In this document: positions 21,301 to 28,889 of the stretch, piece by piece | Layout: each line of letters starts with the position of its first letter | How positions within the stretch are numbered: position 1 is the first letter of the stretch | Assembly: GCF_021462225.1 (NCBI RefSeq) | Contig: NC_061812.1 | Span: forward strand, 39,876,675-39,940,674 | Reading direction: 5' to 3' | DNA: 64,000 nt | Source of the DNA: Girardinichthys multiradiatus | Taxonomy: Eukaryota; Chordata; Actinopteri; Cyprinodontiformes; Goodeidae | Notes under the pieces: generated by a model | Databases searched by the model: none | Seen by the model: only the letters and a program-made list of their open reading frames with translations | Told to the model about the DNA's origin: nothing | Program-made: the position numbers and the translations under genes

Positions 21301-22443
21301 TTTGGTCATTTTACAGCTAAAACATGAGGGTATTAGATGGGTTATGTGTTTAGACCAACACCACGTGGTGCAAAATTGGGAGGTGGAAGGAAAATGATAA
21401 ATGGTTAATTTCAATTGAATTGAATTGAATTAAATGGTTAAGCAGGGAAGCAGCCAAGAGGTCAATGGTTATTCTGGAGGAGCTGCAGAGTTTCAAATGT
21501 TAGTTGGGTTAATCTATGAACAGGACACGTATTAATCATACACTCCACAAATATGGCCACTTATGAAGAGTGACAAAAAGACAGCCATTGTTTATAAAAA
21601 AAAGAAGTCATGTTTGTCAAAAAGCTATTTATGGCACATAGTAAACATAAAGGAAGGGACTCTGATCATATGAGGCCAAAGTAGAACCTTTTGGTCTAAA
21701 TGGAAAAAGCCATTTGTTGTGGAAAAGAAACACTGCACATCACCTTGAATGCAGTCTCCACAGTGAAACATTTTGGTGGTAGCATCATTCCTGGGGGAGT
21801 TTTCAGCAGGGACATGGAAGCTGGTCAGGACAGTCGAGAAGGAAATCTGTTTAGAGGCTGGGGTGGATGTTTATCTTCCAGTATTACAACATAGACAGAG
21901 AGCTACAATGGAATGGTTTAGATCAAAGGATACGTTAGAATGGCCTAGTCAAAGTCTTGTAGAAAATACTTTGGCAAGACTTGGAAACTGATGTTCAGAT
22001 GTTCTTTGTGTATTCTAGCTAGTCACTCTCTAGATGAGTAACAGTGGTAGAGACTTGCTCTAAAAAACTTGCAGCTGTGAATGCAGTGAAAGATGGCTCT
22101 GCTAATTAATGACTCAGGGGGTATGGAATAGAAATTCACTCCACACTTTTCAGTTTTTTCCTCTGTAAGAAAAGAAAAATGCATATCCCTTCTTCTGCTG
22201 CACAGTTATATGCTACTATGTTTGTAATTTGTAGCTTTTACATGCAGTCAGTAAAAAAAACTTTTCCACATCTTTCAGGGATCCGGAACAGGCTCCTCTC
22301 TGACTGGTGCTGCCGGCTCCTCAGGCTCCAGACCAACTCGGCAGCGCATCACGCGTGTCAATCTCAGGGACCTGCTCTTCTGCCTGGAGGATGAGAGATT
22401 TACCAGTCACTCTCATTTCCTCTACAAGGGCTTTCTCAAATAG
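2277..22443 (+). CDS. taf4: TAF4, TFIID subunit 4 (complete gene, 16 coding exons)
   Basis: TAF4 is a core subunit of TFIID, the nuclear complex that recognises promoters and nucleates RNA polymerase II pre-initiation. It pairs with TAF12 through a histone-fold-like region and offers a TAFH domain to activators. Joining the 16 exons listed below gives 2,679 nt, 892 codons plus stop, with every junction in phase. The N-terminal LLDEL motif and the Ser/Ala/Pro/Gln-rich region span about residues 1-415. The TAFH domain ([20 protein letters not shown] onward) lies at about 416-505. The TAF4 C-terminal domain ([20 protein letters not shown] onward) lies at about 637-892 and ends in the conserved FLYKGFLK. 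It is shorter than the roughly 1,085-residue human protein, mainly because the low-complexity N-terminus is shorter. Assignment to taf4 rather than taf4b rests on the neighbouring cdh4. Introns carry many transposons. Confidence 0.95.
2699..3475 (+). CDS. taf4: taf4 exon 2 (low-complexity region)
   Basis: The acceptor is ttcag at 2694-2698. Two bases complete an Ala codon and the frame continues [13 protein letters not shown]. This exon encodes a 258-residue Ser/Thr/Gly/Ala/Pro-rich segment that includes QTFNGSQ and HIIKAEPP, matching landmarks of the human N-terminal region. The donor is GTGAGT at 3476, after LPPG, in phase 1. Confidence 0.85.
3776..3909 (+). CDS. taf4: taf4 exon 3
   Basis: The acceptor is cttcag and the donor is GTAACT at 3910. 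It encodes [20 protein letters not shown], which is nearly identical to human TAF4 at this point. It ends in phase 0. Confidence 0.95.
4069..4188 (+). CDS. taf4: taf4 exon 4
   Basis: The acceptor is tttttag. It encodes [17 protein letters not shown] and onward, matching the conserved APGT-IIARQV block of TAF4. The right boundary is less certain. The in-phase donor is the poor GTTGGT at 4189. A stronger-looking GTAGAT at 4193 would leave phase 1 and hit a stop in the next recognised exon. Confidence 0.75.
4189..4811. other. taf4 intron 4, left end
   Basis: AT-rich intron sequence with no gene, repeat family or motif that I recognise. Confidence 0.4.
4812..5090. mobile_element. Possible MITE fragment in taf4 intron 4
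   Basis: 'gggtgtattcatacctgcca' and 'ggtctgctttaaagagacca' resemble the end of a widespread fish non-autonomous DNA transposon that begins with a GTGTGAATGC-type sequence. The right end is unclear. Confidence 0.35.
6322..7933 (-). mobile_element. Younger Tc1/mariner element nested in an older one
   Basis: 1,612 bp with inverted repeats of about 200 bp (6322-6523 and 7735-7933; outer end tacaggtccttctcaaaa). TA target duplications lie at 6320-6321 and 7934-7935. Its insertion site is inside the host transposase gene: the flanks join as a continuous WNILFSNES reading. The repeats are nearly identical to each other, which indicates recent insertion. The whole element is in taf4 intron 4. Confidence 0.93.
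6601..7605 (-). CDS. Tc1/mariner transposase, open but with a catalytic substitution
   Basis: An uninterrupted 334-codon frame of normal length. It has an N-terminal helix-turn-helix ([20 protein letters not shown]), a second DNA-binding segment and a DD34E-type catalytic core. Asp148 is in LFSDESKF, and Glu273 is in [11 protein letters not shown]. The expected second Asp, at residue 238, is Asn ([14 protein letters not shown] at 6894-6892 on the - strand). In this superfamily these three acidic residues hold the metal ions, so the protein is predicted to be inactive in cleavage, though it may still bind the terminal repeats. Confidence 0.9.
   Translation of the reverse strand: MGKTADLTAVQKATIDTLKQEGKTQKDISERIGCSQSAVSRYLSGKSVGRKKCGRKRCTTRRGDRTLRTSVEKGRFQTLRDLRKQWTESGVETSRATVHRRVQEMGYRCRIPQVKPLLNQKQRQKRLTWATEKQHWTVAQWSKVLFSDESKFCISFGNQGTRVWRKTGEKEMPKCQKSSVKYPQSVMVWGAVSAAGVGPLCFIKGRVNAASYQEILEHFMLPSAEKLYGDEHFIFQHNLAPAHSAKTTGKWFTDHGITVLNWPANSPDLNPIENLWDIVKRTLRDSRPNTLDELKAAIEASWASIRPQQCHRLIASMPRRIEAVISAKGFLTKY
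8439..8528 (+). CDS. taf4: taf4 exon 5
   Basis: The acceptor is cttcccag and the donor is GTAAGA at 8529. Thirty codons ([20 protein letters not shown] and onward) lead straight into the TAFH exon. The segment is Ser/Thr-rich, as in other TAF4 proteins. The 4.2-kb intron before it is filled with nested transposons. Confidence 0.8.
8694..8816 (+). CDS. taf4: taf4 exon 6 (TAFH start)
   Basis: The acceptor is gcgatag and the donor is GTGAGT at 8817; phase is 0 at both ends. It encodes [20 protein letters not shown] and [12 protein letters not shown], the N-terminal half of the TAFH/NHR1 domain, almost identical to human TAF4. Confidence 0.97.
8944..9033 (+). CDS. taf4: taf4 exon 7 (TAFH)
   Basis: Acceptor ttttccag, donor GTGTGA. 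It encodes [20 protein letters not shown] and LVPFLK, the central TAFH segment. Phase 0 at both ends. Confidence 0.97.
9151..9357 (+). CDS. taf4: taf4 exon 8 (TAFH end)
   Basis: Acceptor ttttgtag, donor GTAACG at 9358. It encodes [20 protein letters not shown], which completes the TAFH domain, then a Ser/Thr/Pro/Gln-rich linker that is less conserved. Confidence 0.93.
9358..10784. other. taf4 intron 8
   Basis: No gene seen. A stretch at about 10010-10080 (tagggctggaacatttagtc) resembles a common short fish repeat containing gattaattgattattg. Other parts are unique AT-rich DNA. Confidence 0.4.
10785..10926 (+). CDS. taf4: taf4 exon 9
   Basis: The acceptor is a C-rich tract ending ccccag and the donor is GTGAGA at 10927. 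It encodes [17 protein letters not shown] and a Gln-rich end ([12 protein letters not shown]) that aligns with the human linker. An internal GTAAGT at 10827 is a possible alternative donor, but continued homology past it favours the long form. Ends in phase 1. Confidence 0.85.
11029..11131 (+). CDS. taf4: taf4 exon 10
   Basis: Acceptor ctggcag, donor GTAAGA at 11132. It encodes [20 protein letters not shown] and [13 protein letters not shown]. The AQKNKLKE motif is diagnostic of TAF4. Ends in phase 2. Confidence 0.93.
11166..12632 (-). mobile_element. Degenerate Tc1-like element in taf4 intron 10
   Basis: The ends are 'acagtgccctgtaaaagtaatcacaccc' at the left and 'ggatacttttgcaaagcactata' at the right, the usual form of fish Tc1 terminal repeats. 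On the - strand at 11971-12165 a transposase fragment ([19 protein letters not shown]) matches the conserved VKHGGGS-MLWG block of Tc1 transposases. Frames are broken throughout. Confidence 0.75.
12823..12992 (+). CDS. taf4: taf4 exon 11 (histone-fold region)
   Basis: Acceptor atcaacag, donor GTGACA at 12993. It encodes [20 protein letters not shown] and [20 protein letters not shown], the start of the TAF4 C-terminal domain that contacts TAF12. Very strongly conserved. Confidence 0.97.
13071..13201 (+). CDS. taf4: taf4 exon 12
   Basis: Acceptor tgctccag, donor GTTTGT at 13202. It encodes [20 protein letters not shown], continuing the C-terminal domain. The donor is non-optimal but the phase and conservation are clear. 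Confidence 0.95.
13307..13432 (+). CDS. taf4: taf4 exon 13
   Basis: Acceptor gaagcag, donor GTACCT. It encodes [20 protein letters not shown] followed by a charged helical stretch ([19 protein letters not shown]). Phase 0 at both ends. Confidence 0.96.
14150..15178 (+). mobile_element. L2-like LINE 3' fragment in taf4 intron 13
   Basis: An open frame runs to the stop after 15012. It encodes the end of a reverse transcriptase with the YADD catalytic box ([13 protein letters not shown]), then the conserved C-terminal landmarks of fish L2/Maui-type LINEs ([54 protein letters not shown]). The 3' tail has the 'gctatataaataaaa' motif and a short (CTTA)n repeat. The 5' part is missing, as is normal for LINE insertions. 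It lies in the same orientation as taf4. The frame is uninterrupted for about 280 codons, suggesting a fairly recent insertion. Confidence 0.85.
15246..15310. repeat. (TA)n microsatellite
   Basis: About 32 uninterrupted TA units. It abuts the interspersed repeat at 15311-15480. Confidence 0.97.
15311..15480. repeat. Teleost interspersed repeat
   Basis: This contains the widespread fish repeat landmarks 'gcagcctcgctcctgtcagt', 'ctgccccagggcagctgtgg' and the end 'gcgctatacaagtacaggcc' 'atttacca'. No coding potential. I recognise it as a multi-copy fish sequence but cannot name its family with confidence. Confidence 0.6.
15887..15900 (-). promoter_or_regulatory. CTCF-like motif, intron 13 of taf4
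   Basis: On the - strand this reads TCTGTAGAGGGCGC. By eye, 12 of 14 positions agree with the CTCF core CCASYAGRKGGCRS, including the whole YAGRKGGCRS part. Its orientation is opposite to the sites at 23679 and 25009. This is motif evidence only. Confidence 0.3.
15975..16440 (-). mobile_element. Tc1-like relic
   Basis: The - strand copy contains 'gatgcggcatggaggcaatc', 'gataaaacacagtggaccaa' and 'caccagcag', homologous to the element at 6322-7933. It is heavily mutated and partial. A SINE-type repeat begins at its right edge (16441). Confidence 0.65.
16441..16694 (-). repeat. tRNA-derived SINE copy, head missing
   Basis: Same family as 53011-53369: it has the 'cattttctaccgcttattcc' end, 'caatttagagagaccaatta' and 'catgcacgggagaacatgca' blocks. 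It stops at 'catgcagaaagaccaccatg', before the tRNA-like A and B boxes. Confidence 0.75.
17371..17427 (+). CDS. taf4: taf4 exon 14
   Basis: Acceptor cctttcag, donor GTATGA. It encodes [19 protein letters not shown], nineteen codons nearly identical to human TAF4. Confidence 0.96.
17526..17645 (+). CDS. taf4: taf4 exon 15
   Basis: Acceptor tgtccag, donor GTAACA. It encodes [20 protein letters not shown] and AIGPRKKRK, a basic nuclear-localisation-like cluster conserved in TAF4. Confidence 0.97.
17870..19135. mobile_element. Tc1-like relic split by a younger Tc1 deletion derivative
   Basis: The left piece (17870-17969) starts 'cacagtgcctaacaaaaaatc' and the right piece (18851-19135) ends 'gtgtatgaatactttgcaat'. 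Both look like ends of one Tc1-type element, with the element at 17970-18850 lying between them. Coding content is destroyed. Confidence 0.5.
17970..18850 (+). mobile_element. Internally deleted Tc1-like element
   Basis: The terminal inverted repeats are clear: 'gggagaacaagtagttaata' with 'cactgctgattttgcaggtt' at the left, and the inverse complement ending 'caaatacttgttctccccac' at the right. A start codon at 18338 begins [18 protein letters not shown], the DNA-binding N-terminus of this transposase family. Within about 20 codons it jumps to the C-terminal part ([20 protein letters not shown] and the ending [16 protein letters not shown]). The catalytic core is therefore deleted and the element could move only with a transposase supplied in trans. 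Confidence 0.8.
19905..21195 (-). mobile_element. Degenerate Tc1/mariner element
   Basis: On the - strand, ORF pieces at 20143-20373 and 20396-20690 encode [20 protein letters not shown] and [20 protein letters not shown], homologous to the open transposase at 6601-7605. The terminal repeats (aaattagaatatt near 20057 and the right counterpart near 20993-21180) are diverged. Multiple frame breaks. Confidence 0.75.
21245..21995 (+). mobile_element. Degenerate Tc1-like relic
   Basis: It begins 'gtaccttgcaaaaatattca', a Tc1-type end. It later contains a broken transposase segment around 21700-21990 with the GS-L-EN-LARLGN type of C-terminal remnant and the 'acattttggtggtagcatca' block common to Tc1 copies. 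No intact frame. Confidence 0.55.
22279..22443 (+). CDS. taf4: taf4 exon 16 (terminal coding exon)
   Basis: Acceptor atctttcag. It encodes a Ser/Gly linker and then [20 protein letters not shown] and HFLYKGFLK, followed by TAG at 22441-22443. This matches the human C-terminus closely. Confidence 0.97.
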   Translation, partial: GSGTGSSLTGAAGSSGSRPTRQRITRVNLRDLLFCLEDERFTSHSHFLYKGFLK

Positions 22444-23635
22444 GCTTGATGTTGGAGAGAGAGAGGACAACGAGAGGGCAAAGAGCACGCTGTGCGTGAA
22501 GAGACCAAACGCTCCCACTAGAAAAGACTCCTTTAGGTAACGAAGAGGAAATAATGTGTTTGGTGCATTTAATGTTTCTTTAGATCCACCTGCTATCATA
22601 AAATACAATCGTAGCCATACTGGAAGGCCTTTCTACCTCTCTCCTCAAATGCCTCTTTTCCTTCGGAGCAGTCGTCGACTGATGCCCCTTTATTTACCCT
22701 GCTCAACCTCTTTTTCAAGATGGTGCAAAAATGAAACATGTTTTATGAAGAAGGTTTTATTTTGTGTGAACAAAAGACAATGTACAATTGTGCACTGTAT
22801 TATAGTTTGGTTTATTTTCTGAATATTTGTTTGCAAGCTAGGCTTTAAAACTATGGAAATCTCGTTTTATTAGACAACAAATTAGTTTAGGTCTTTTTTT
22901 GGGTGATTTCATACTGGTTTTTGTTGTTGATTTAGTTTGAACTCCAAACTGTAACCTGCTGAGTTGCCTTCCTAACTATGAATAAGCCATACCATTCTCA
23001 CACAATTAATCCTGCTGTAAGTCATGCAGCGGCAGCTCACTCTGTCATCTCCATTACCCTGCAGCATATTTTTTGATCATATTTATTTACTAAAATCAAA
23101 TTTAAATTAATATTTAGCTATTTATTTATTATGTGACACTTCAAGTGTGTCATATTGCTTAAAGCTGAAAGAAAATGCATTTTATCCACAATGGGATAAC
23201 TTTGAAATGGCATTTTAGATTTTAGTGCCTAAAAGAGAGGTGTTCTTTATTTGAATCTTTCCTTTACAAAAGATTTAAACTTACTAACTTCTAAAGCTAA
23301 TAGTTTTTTAAGGCTTCTAACCTCTGTTGCTATACCAAACTTGCATCTACATGAAACTCTATTTTTGTAGCCTCCCAACACACATTTTTACCCTTCTAAT
23401 GGTGACTGACAGCGATGATGTCCTATTACTTCTTTGGTGTGCTATTGGACAGCCCTTTAGGTCTTCAGGGTGTCTGATTTAAGAAACTGGAGTTTTTTTC
23501 TGTATATTTGTAAATGTTTCATCCAAAGTTTAACGAACAGTTTTGTATAGAATTGAAAATTTATGCATACTGCATCAAGAAAATCTAAATTTCACTATTG
23601 AAAAGTTTGAATAAATGATTTTACATATTTCAGTT
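22444..23635 (+). other. taf4: Probable taf4 3' UTR
   Basis: About 1.2 kb of unique, AT-rich sequence follows the stop. An AATAAA at 23610-23615 (ttgaataaatgatttt) is followed by a T/G-rich stretch (cagttcgtctgtgttcaaga), which fits a cleavage site near 23630-23640. No transposon is recognised inside. Confidence 0.6.
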
Positions 23636-23678
23636 CGTCTGTGTTCAAGACACATCTGTTTTTCTTTTTTTTTTGTTT

Positions 23679-23692
23679 CCACCAGGGGGCAG
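23679..23692 (+). promoter_or_regulatory. CTCF-like site past the taf4 poly(A) signal
   Basis: CCACCAGGGGGCAG matches all 14 positions of the vertebrate CTCF core CCASYAGRKGGCRS. It lies about 65 bp beyond the inferred poly(A) signal, in the intergenic region between two convergent genes. Occupancy is inferred, not shown. Confidence 0.6.
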
Positions 23693-23939
23693 CATCTAAA
23701 TGTGGGCTATTTGTTTCTATAGGGATTTTGAGGCTTAGCACATAAAGGAACTGAATTCAGGTGATTCGACCCAAGCCCCTAACAGCTGTAAAGCCACCTG
23801 TAGTACACTCCACATGTCCTCCTGGATCTGTGAAGCACAGCACAATCACTCTGCTCAGAATGAAATCACACACACCAGTCTGCTGACTCTGAGTCTTTCT
23901 TGTCGTTTTTTTAAAGTGTATTCCCATTATCAGCCCCTG

Positions 23940-24085
23940 CACTGTAGACTGGCGACAGCTGTCACATCAGCTGCTAACATTCGCCATAATAAACCATTTG
24001 CTGGAAATGATTAGGCCCATTCTTCCACTGGGAGAGCAGCCTGATGGTTTAATGATTGAGGGCAGCTTTTGTCTCTGTGCTGTCT
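23940..24085. other. Candidate conserved noncoding segment
   Basis: This is unique sequence without transposon signatures. It has several E-box-type cagctg motifs (in gacagctgtcacatcagctgc) and balanced base composition, between taf4 and a Tc1 relic. Conservation is only a guess from its texture. Confidence 0.2.
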
Positions 24086-24109
24086 ATAAAGAGGAACGCT
24101 ACGCAACTT

Positions 24110-24960
24110 ACTTAAGGATTCACACCCCTTTTGACTTTTCACATTTTGTCACTGTACCACAAACCTTTTGGGATTTTGTTTTGATAAGCAGAAGTAGTGT
24201 TTAATTGTGAAATGAACGCAAAAAGATTAGGATTTTCAATCTTTCTTTTTTTCAATTAAAAATCTAGTAAGTGTGGTGTACATTTGTACTCGACAGTTTG
24301 TAGAGCTACATTCTATCTCTGCAACTATAGCTGCAAATCTTTCTGATATTTCTCTACCAGCTTTGCACATCCAAGGACATCAACTTGCAAAGTTGTCCAC
24401 AGATTGTTAATTAGAGTTAGATCTGGACTTTGACTGGACCATTCTAACACATGAATATCCTTTCATCTATCAACCCTGTAACAGGTTTCCTTCCAGGATG
24501 GCTCTGTATTTAGCTCCCTCCATCTTTCCATCAACTCTGATGGAAATATCATTCTTGTATCTGCTTAAGAAAAGCATCCCCACAGTGTGATGCTGCTATC
24601 ACCACGTTTCACCATGGGGATAGTGTTAAAGTTGACGTATAGGGTTTTACTTGGTAGGTCGAATTGGGGTGATATTTTTGTCTTATATGACCAGAGCATT
24701 TTCTTGGACATATTTACTGGGTGCTGCAACTGCAATCAGGAGTATTTGTTTTTCTTTCAACTGGCTTTCTTGTGTTCTCGTGTCTTCATGATGGTTTTTG
24801 AATTAAAAATGCAGAGTTTTACTTGGACAATAATGATAAAAAAAATCTTCAAATTCATAACACATAAAATTCCATTAAAATATATAAAAATTTGCGTGTG
24901 TTACCTGACAGTATGAGGGAAAGTTTAAGGTGTATGCATTTTTTTTGCCAGGCACTGGAC
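24110..24960 (-). mobile_element. Degenerate Tc1-like relic
   Basis: It starts 'aggattcacaccccttttga' and ends 'gtgtatgcattttttttgcc'. Inside are 'gtgatgctgctatcaccacg' and 'tttcaccatgggga', typical of the middle of - strand Tc1 copies. No intact ORF. Confidence 0.65.
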
Positions 24961-25008
24961 TGTCAGAGAAGCGACCTTTCTTTTCTTTCAGGAAAGTATA
25001 TCCTAAAG

Positions 25009-25022
25009 CCACTAGATGGCAA
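25009..25022 (+). promoter_or_regulatory. Second CTCF-like motif
   Basis: CCACTAGATGGCAA agrees with 13 of 14 positions of CCASYAGRKGGCRS, on the same strand as the site at 23679. It lies just right of a Tc1 relic. Motif evidence only. Confidence 0.35.
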
Positions 25023-25179
25023 TATTTCATTTCCTTTATGAGGTATGTCTTGCTGATAGAATCTTTCTTTTAAACATTAGGTTAAATAGCATTTACCATT
25101 CAACACTTATAGTTTCCTCTACTCATTAAGCAACCACTCTGCTTGGTGCCCCTATATCATCTGTCTATGTTGTAATTAA

Positions 25180-25560
25180 TTAATAAAAAAGCACCCCACT
25201 GCTGGAAAAAAGCATAACCAGCTTCTCCGTTGTGGGAACATCCTCGCCGAGGCCTCTCATGGTGTCTCTGTCCGATGGCAGCAGGGACTCGGGTAAGGCC
25301 TCGGCCCTTATGTTTCGGCCCAATCCAATATTTTTCCTGGTAATCCTCCCTTCCACTCCTCAGCCTTACTGCTCTTTCTGAGTTAAGTCTACATAAGCTC
25401 CCACTTGAGTGCCAGAGGCAGAGCATCGCCACGGATGGTGCGGTTGCCTAGCGACGCCTTAGTCGCTGCACCTGAGGGTGTTGGGTAAACACCGTGAGCC
25501 TGCCAGAGGGAAGAGGAAACGAGTGACATCACTGCCCCCCCTCTCCGTGACATTTATTAC
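25180..25560. promoter_or_regulatory. GC-richer unique segment with X-box-like motif
   Basis: This unique stretch is GC-richer than its surroundings. It holds gttgcctagcgac at 25443-25455, an RFX X-box-like palindrome (GTTGCC, 1-base spacer, AGCGAC: 11 of 12 half-site positions). No supported ORF. A distal regulatory element for taf4 or cdh4 is possible but untested. Confidence 0.3.
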
Positions 25561-25599
25561 TAAAGGCTTTTATTAACATCTTACACTCAGTGTCGCTGT

Positions 25600-26500
25600 T
25601 CCTGCTCCCACCCCAGGGTGAGATCATTAATGAGTCTCATGCAAGTTCAAATGTGTGAGCTCATCTGTGCTTCTCAGTTGTCACTTTTGTCAGATTCGGA
25701 GATGCGATTTGACTAATATGATAGTTCTCCTCAACAGGGCATTCCTGCTGCCCTTCCACAATAAGTCTCTAATCTAAAACCATATTTCTTTGTTTACTCT
25801 CACAGAGAAGCACATTGCAGTTTGCACTTTAACTCTGATTATGGTACGATCCCTATAACTTATTAAATACTAAAATTCAGATCATATTTTATTGTGAATG
25901 TTATCTTTGCACCCAGAGAATTAAACATTCCATTTGCGGTCCCAATGTATTCATGCTGTGAGACAAATGCATTGATAGTCGGTAAATTGTTTTAGTTGTA
26001 TCAACACCTTGCATAATGTTGATTCAGCTTTGGCCTTATGAATAAAACTCTGCTTGAAGGGACCGGGGGATATGATTGAGGTGAACTGATGTGGCACAAT
26101 GTGATTCAGTCAGTGCACTTTATCATCCATTAGGATGCACAAACTCAGCAGCCTGGAACCATTTTTATTCCTAAATGAAATTGAATGAAATCATTTTGAG
26201 CCAACCAACAGGAATTAAACCCTCAAATATAAAAGAAGTAACAGTTCATTAGCTCCTGCATTCTCATGACTCCATCTCTTGTTCTTCTCTGGCCTCTGTC
26301 CCACCTGGGTTAATGTTGACTTCAGGACTCTTTTGTTATGAGGCTGAATGGAACACACTGCTTTGGACCAGAGATGCTATAATAAGGCAGGTGTTTATGA
26401 CCGGCTGCTGAAATGGGTTTGTAAGCGCCGCTGAACCTGTGAGGTATTGATACTGGGGTTAATTGCCTGTTGGCCTCTTTAATGGAGTTGATTCAGCCCA
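25600..26500. other. Unique intergenic DNA, candidate conserved noncoding
   Basis: No transposon signatures are seen over about 900 bp. Stretches such as 'gatcattaatgagtctcatg' and 'gtgtttatgaccggctgctg' have the look of conserved noncoding DNA. No coding potential is seen on either strand. Confidence 0.25.
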
Positions 26501-26654
26501 AGCAGCCCATGTCGGCCCAAAGGACAGGAACAGCTCCTTTTACAAAGTCATCTGTTGGATGATGCAGGTCAGACACCAAACTGTGTTCTGCTCCATGCAG
26601 ACTAAACTTACTATGTTCTGCAGCTTCCTGCAAAATAACCCAAAAAACATTACA

Positions 26655-26936
26655 AATACAGTGCCTTGTAAAGGTATTCACACCTTTGAACATTTTCACA
26701 TTTTATAATGTTAAAGCAGCAAACTTCAATTTGATTTTAGTGCATAACTGAAAATGATCCATGGGTTTCAGAATTCTTTATAAATAAAGAAAGACCTAAA
26801 CACCTAAACCTGAATTAGGTCTTTACCAACGTTGCACATCCCCAAAACATTACGCCTTCATTAACATGTTTCATGATGGGGATGGTGTGTTCAGGGGGTG
26901 TGTAGTGTTAGTTTTCATTCTCAGTATGAGGGATTG
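26655..26936 (-). mobile_element. Tc1-like relic, partial
   Basis: It starts 'acagtgccttgtaaaggtat' and contains 'catgtttcatgatggggatg'. It is cut off at its right by the repeat copy at 26937-27213. Confidence 0.55.
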
Positions 26937-27213
26937 CTGCAAAGTCAACGCCAGTGACTGTCCACTGTCTCTACATGCTCATCCAGGAGGAGTGAATGCT
27001 ACAAGTCACTGACTGGATGCAATCTGCTGGGTTTCCTTAGACAGAAAAACTTTTTATCCAATTTGAATAAATAACTGAATCTGACTGCACTGTTCAATGG
27101 TTAGGATTAATTGGAATGTATGTACCTGACTGTTGTGAAGTGCCTTGAGATGACATGGGTTGTGAATTGGCGCTATATAAATAAAACTGAATTGAACTGA
27201 ATTGAATTGAATC
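26937..27213 (+). repeat. SINE/LINE-tail repeat, copy 1
   Basis: It ends 'ggcgctatataaataaaact' followed by (GAATT)n. The same repeat occurs inverted at 45362-45665, including the 'gtgactggatgcaat'-like and 'aggagtgaatgct' blocks. The 3' end resembles the tail of the L2-like LINE at 15110-15160, which suggests L2 machinery mobilised it. Confidence 0.65.
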
Positions 27214-28179
27214 CACACAGAGGATTTTGCATGATGAAAAAAATTAAAGTTTAATTTTATAAAACTACAGTCACAAGGAATGCTAAAGCTATCCTACCTG
27301 TCCCAAACAGTGGCACCCCTGCACGGCCCCCAATGAACTATACACAAATGTTTTATTTGTCTATTCTGTTTTGTTGAACCACAAACACACGTACCTGGTC
27401 CCTGAATCAGCATATTAAAAAAGAACGTAAAACATCACCTGGCCTGGTCATTGACTTGGGGTCATACAAGCATTTAACCAGTGTACACTCTACAATCGTA
27501 AACTGGTCATTAATCTTGGAAATCCCAATTACACTTAATGCATTCAGTTATGTTTACAGCCTTGTTCATCAAACACTGAATAAACATTATTTTGTAGTTT
27601 CCAATGAGCTGGAAAGTGTTCTGGAGATGCAAAGATTTTCTTGGATGCTCTGAAAAGGAGAAATAAATATCTGAACTTGTCAGAGACTCTCTTCTGGGAT
27701 TTTTTAATGTCAATGCTTCTACATGTAGGCTGTGAAACTTTAAACCCTGGAAAGAGTTCTGGAGAACTTTAAATGCTCTTTTCTAGTTGGTCTGAAATAT
27801 AAATTCATAAAAATAAACAAAACAAAAAAAAAATGGTCTGTGATTGTTTTTTTGTTTTTTTTGTAGTTCCTATTAATATTACAGCCTTACAGCATTTTAC
27901 ATTTTACAGTCAGTCATTGGTTTTGATTTTGGTGTGCCACCCCAAAATCTTTAATGGGAGCATGTGGTCCCCCCTGTGAAAAATATCTGATGGTCCCAAC
28001 CCACCGTCTTTACCATAATTAAAGGTTGCCTCCATGAGCTGGCAGATTACAAAGTAATAAAGTGCAATACAAAAAGGTACAAATGTTCATTTCTACCTGT
28101 TAGCATCAGCCTCATAAATGTTTGATCTGACCCAAATAGAGGCTGTAGTAGCCCATGTTTGTATCCTGGTTGTATCATG
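27214..28179. other. Intergenic, nothing recognised
   Basis: AT-rich sequence with short poly-A and poly-T tracts near 27820-27865. I see no gene, clear repeat or motif worth naming. Confidence 0.4.
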
Positions 28180-28615
28180 TATGTTGTGGTTATTTTTGTA
28201 TTTCTGTCAATTGTATTTAAAGTTTAACGTTAGTCTGCCCAGAGCACCTTCTTCCACATGTTTGCTGTGTCTCCTTCACTGTTGATGGCAAACTGCAAAT
28301 GTAAATGTAAATTCTTGTTTTTTTCTTTTCTACAACGATTTTTTTCTTGCCAATCTCCCATAAAGGCCAGATTTGTGCAATACACACAAAAAAACTAACC
28401 TGACAACAAATTCTTCCACTTGAACTCTGGATCTCTGTAGCTGCTCCAGAGTCAACAAGGGCCTCTTGCCTGCTTCTCTGGTTAATCCTCTCCTGGCTTG
28501 GCCCTTCTGTTTTGTTGAAGGGTTACATAAAATCCCAATAAAGTACCATGGATTTAGTGGTTGTGAAAGTTCAAGGGGTGTGCATACTTTTAGGAGTTAC
28601 AAGTTGCCTTTTCTC
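28180..28615 (-). mobile_element. Tc1-like relic, partial
   Basis: It contains 'caacaagggcctcttgcctg' and 'cttctctggttaatcctctc' and ends near 'aggggtgtgcatactttta', which are signature blocks of the terminal half of fish Tc1 relics. The first block recurs at 30694-30720. Confidence 0.55.
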
Positions 28616-28889
28616 TTCCCTAAATGTCACATGTCTGCATTTTAATTGTCCCTATTACTCAGATTAGACTGTTGATCTTGCTGGAATCATGATGACAGAG
28701 AGAAATAGGACGATGGATGAGAAAGGAAGCTTGATTGTACCTTGAACGTCACTAGAGAGCCTCTCGGTTGCAAAGAGATGATCTCCTACCATTAACTGTA
28801 AATGTGTAGCTGTTTTCCCAGAGGAAGGGCAGTTAAACAGTGGCTGATTTAAAGGATTAAATTCCAGCTTCTAAACAAAATTTAGAAGC

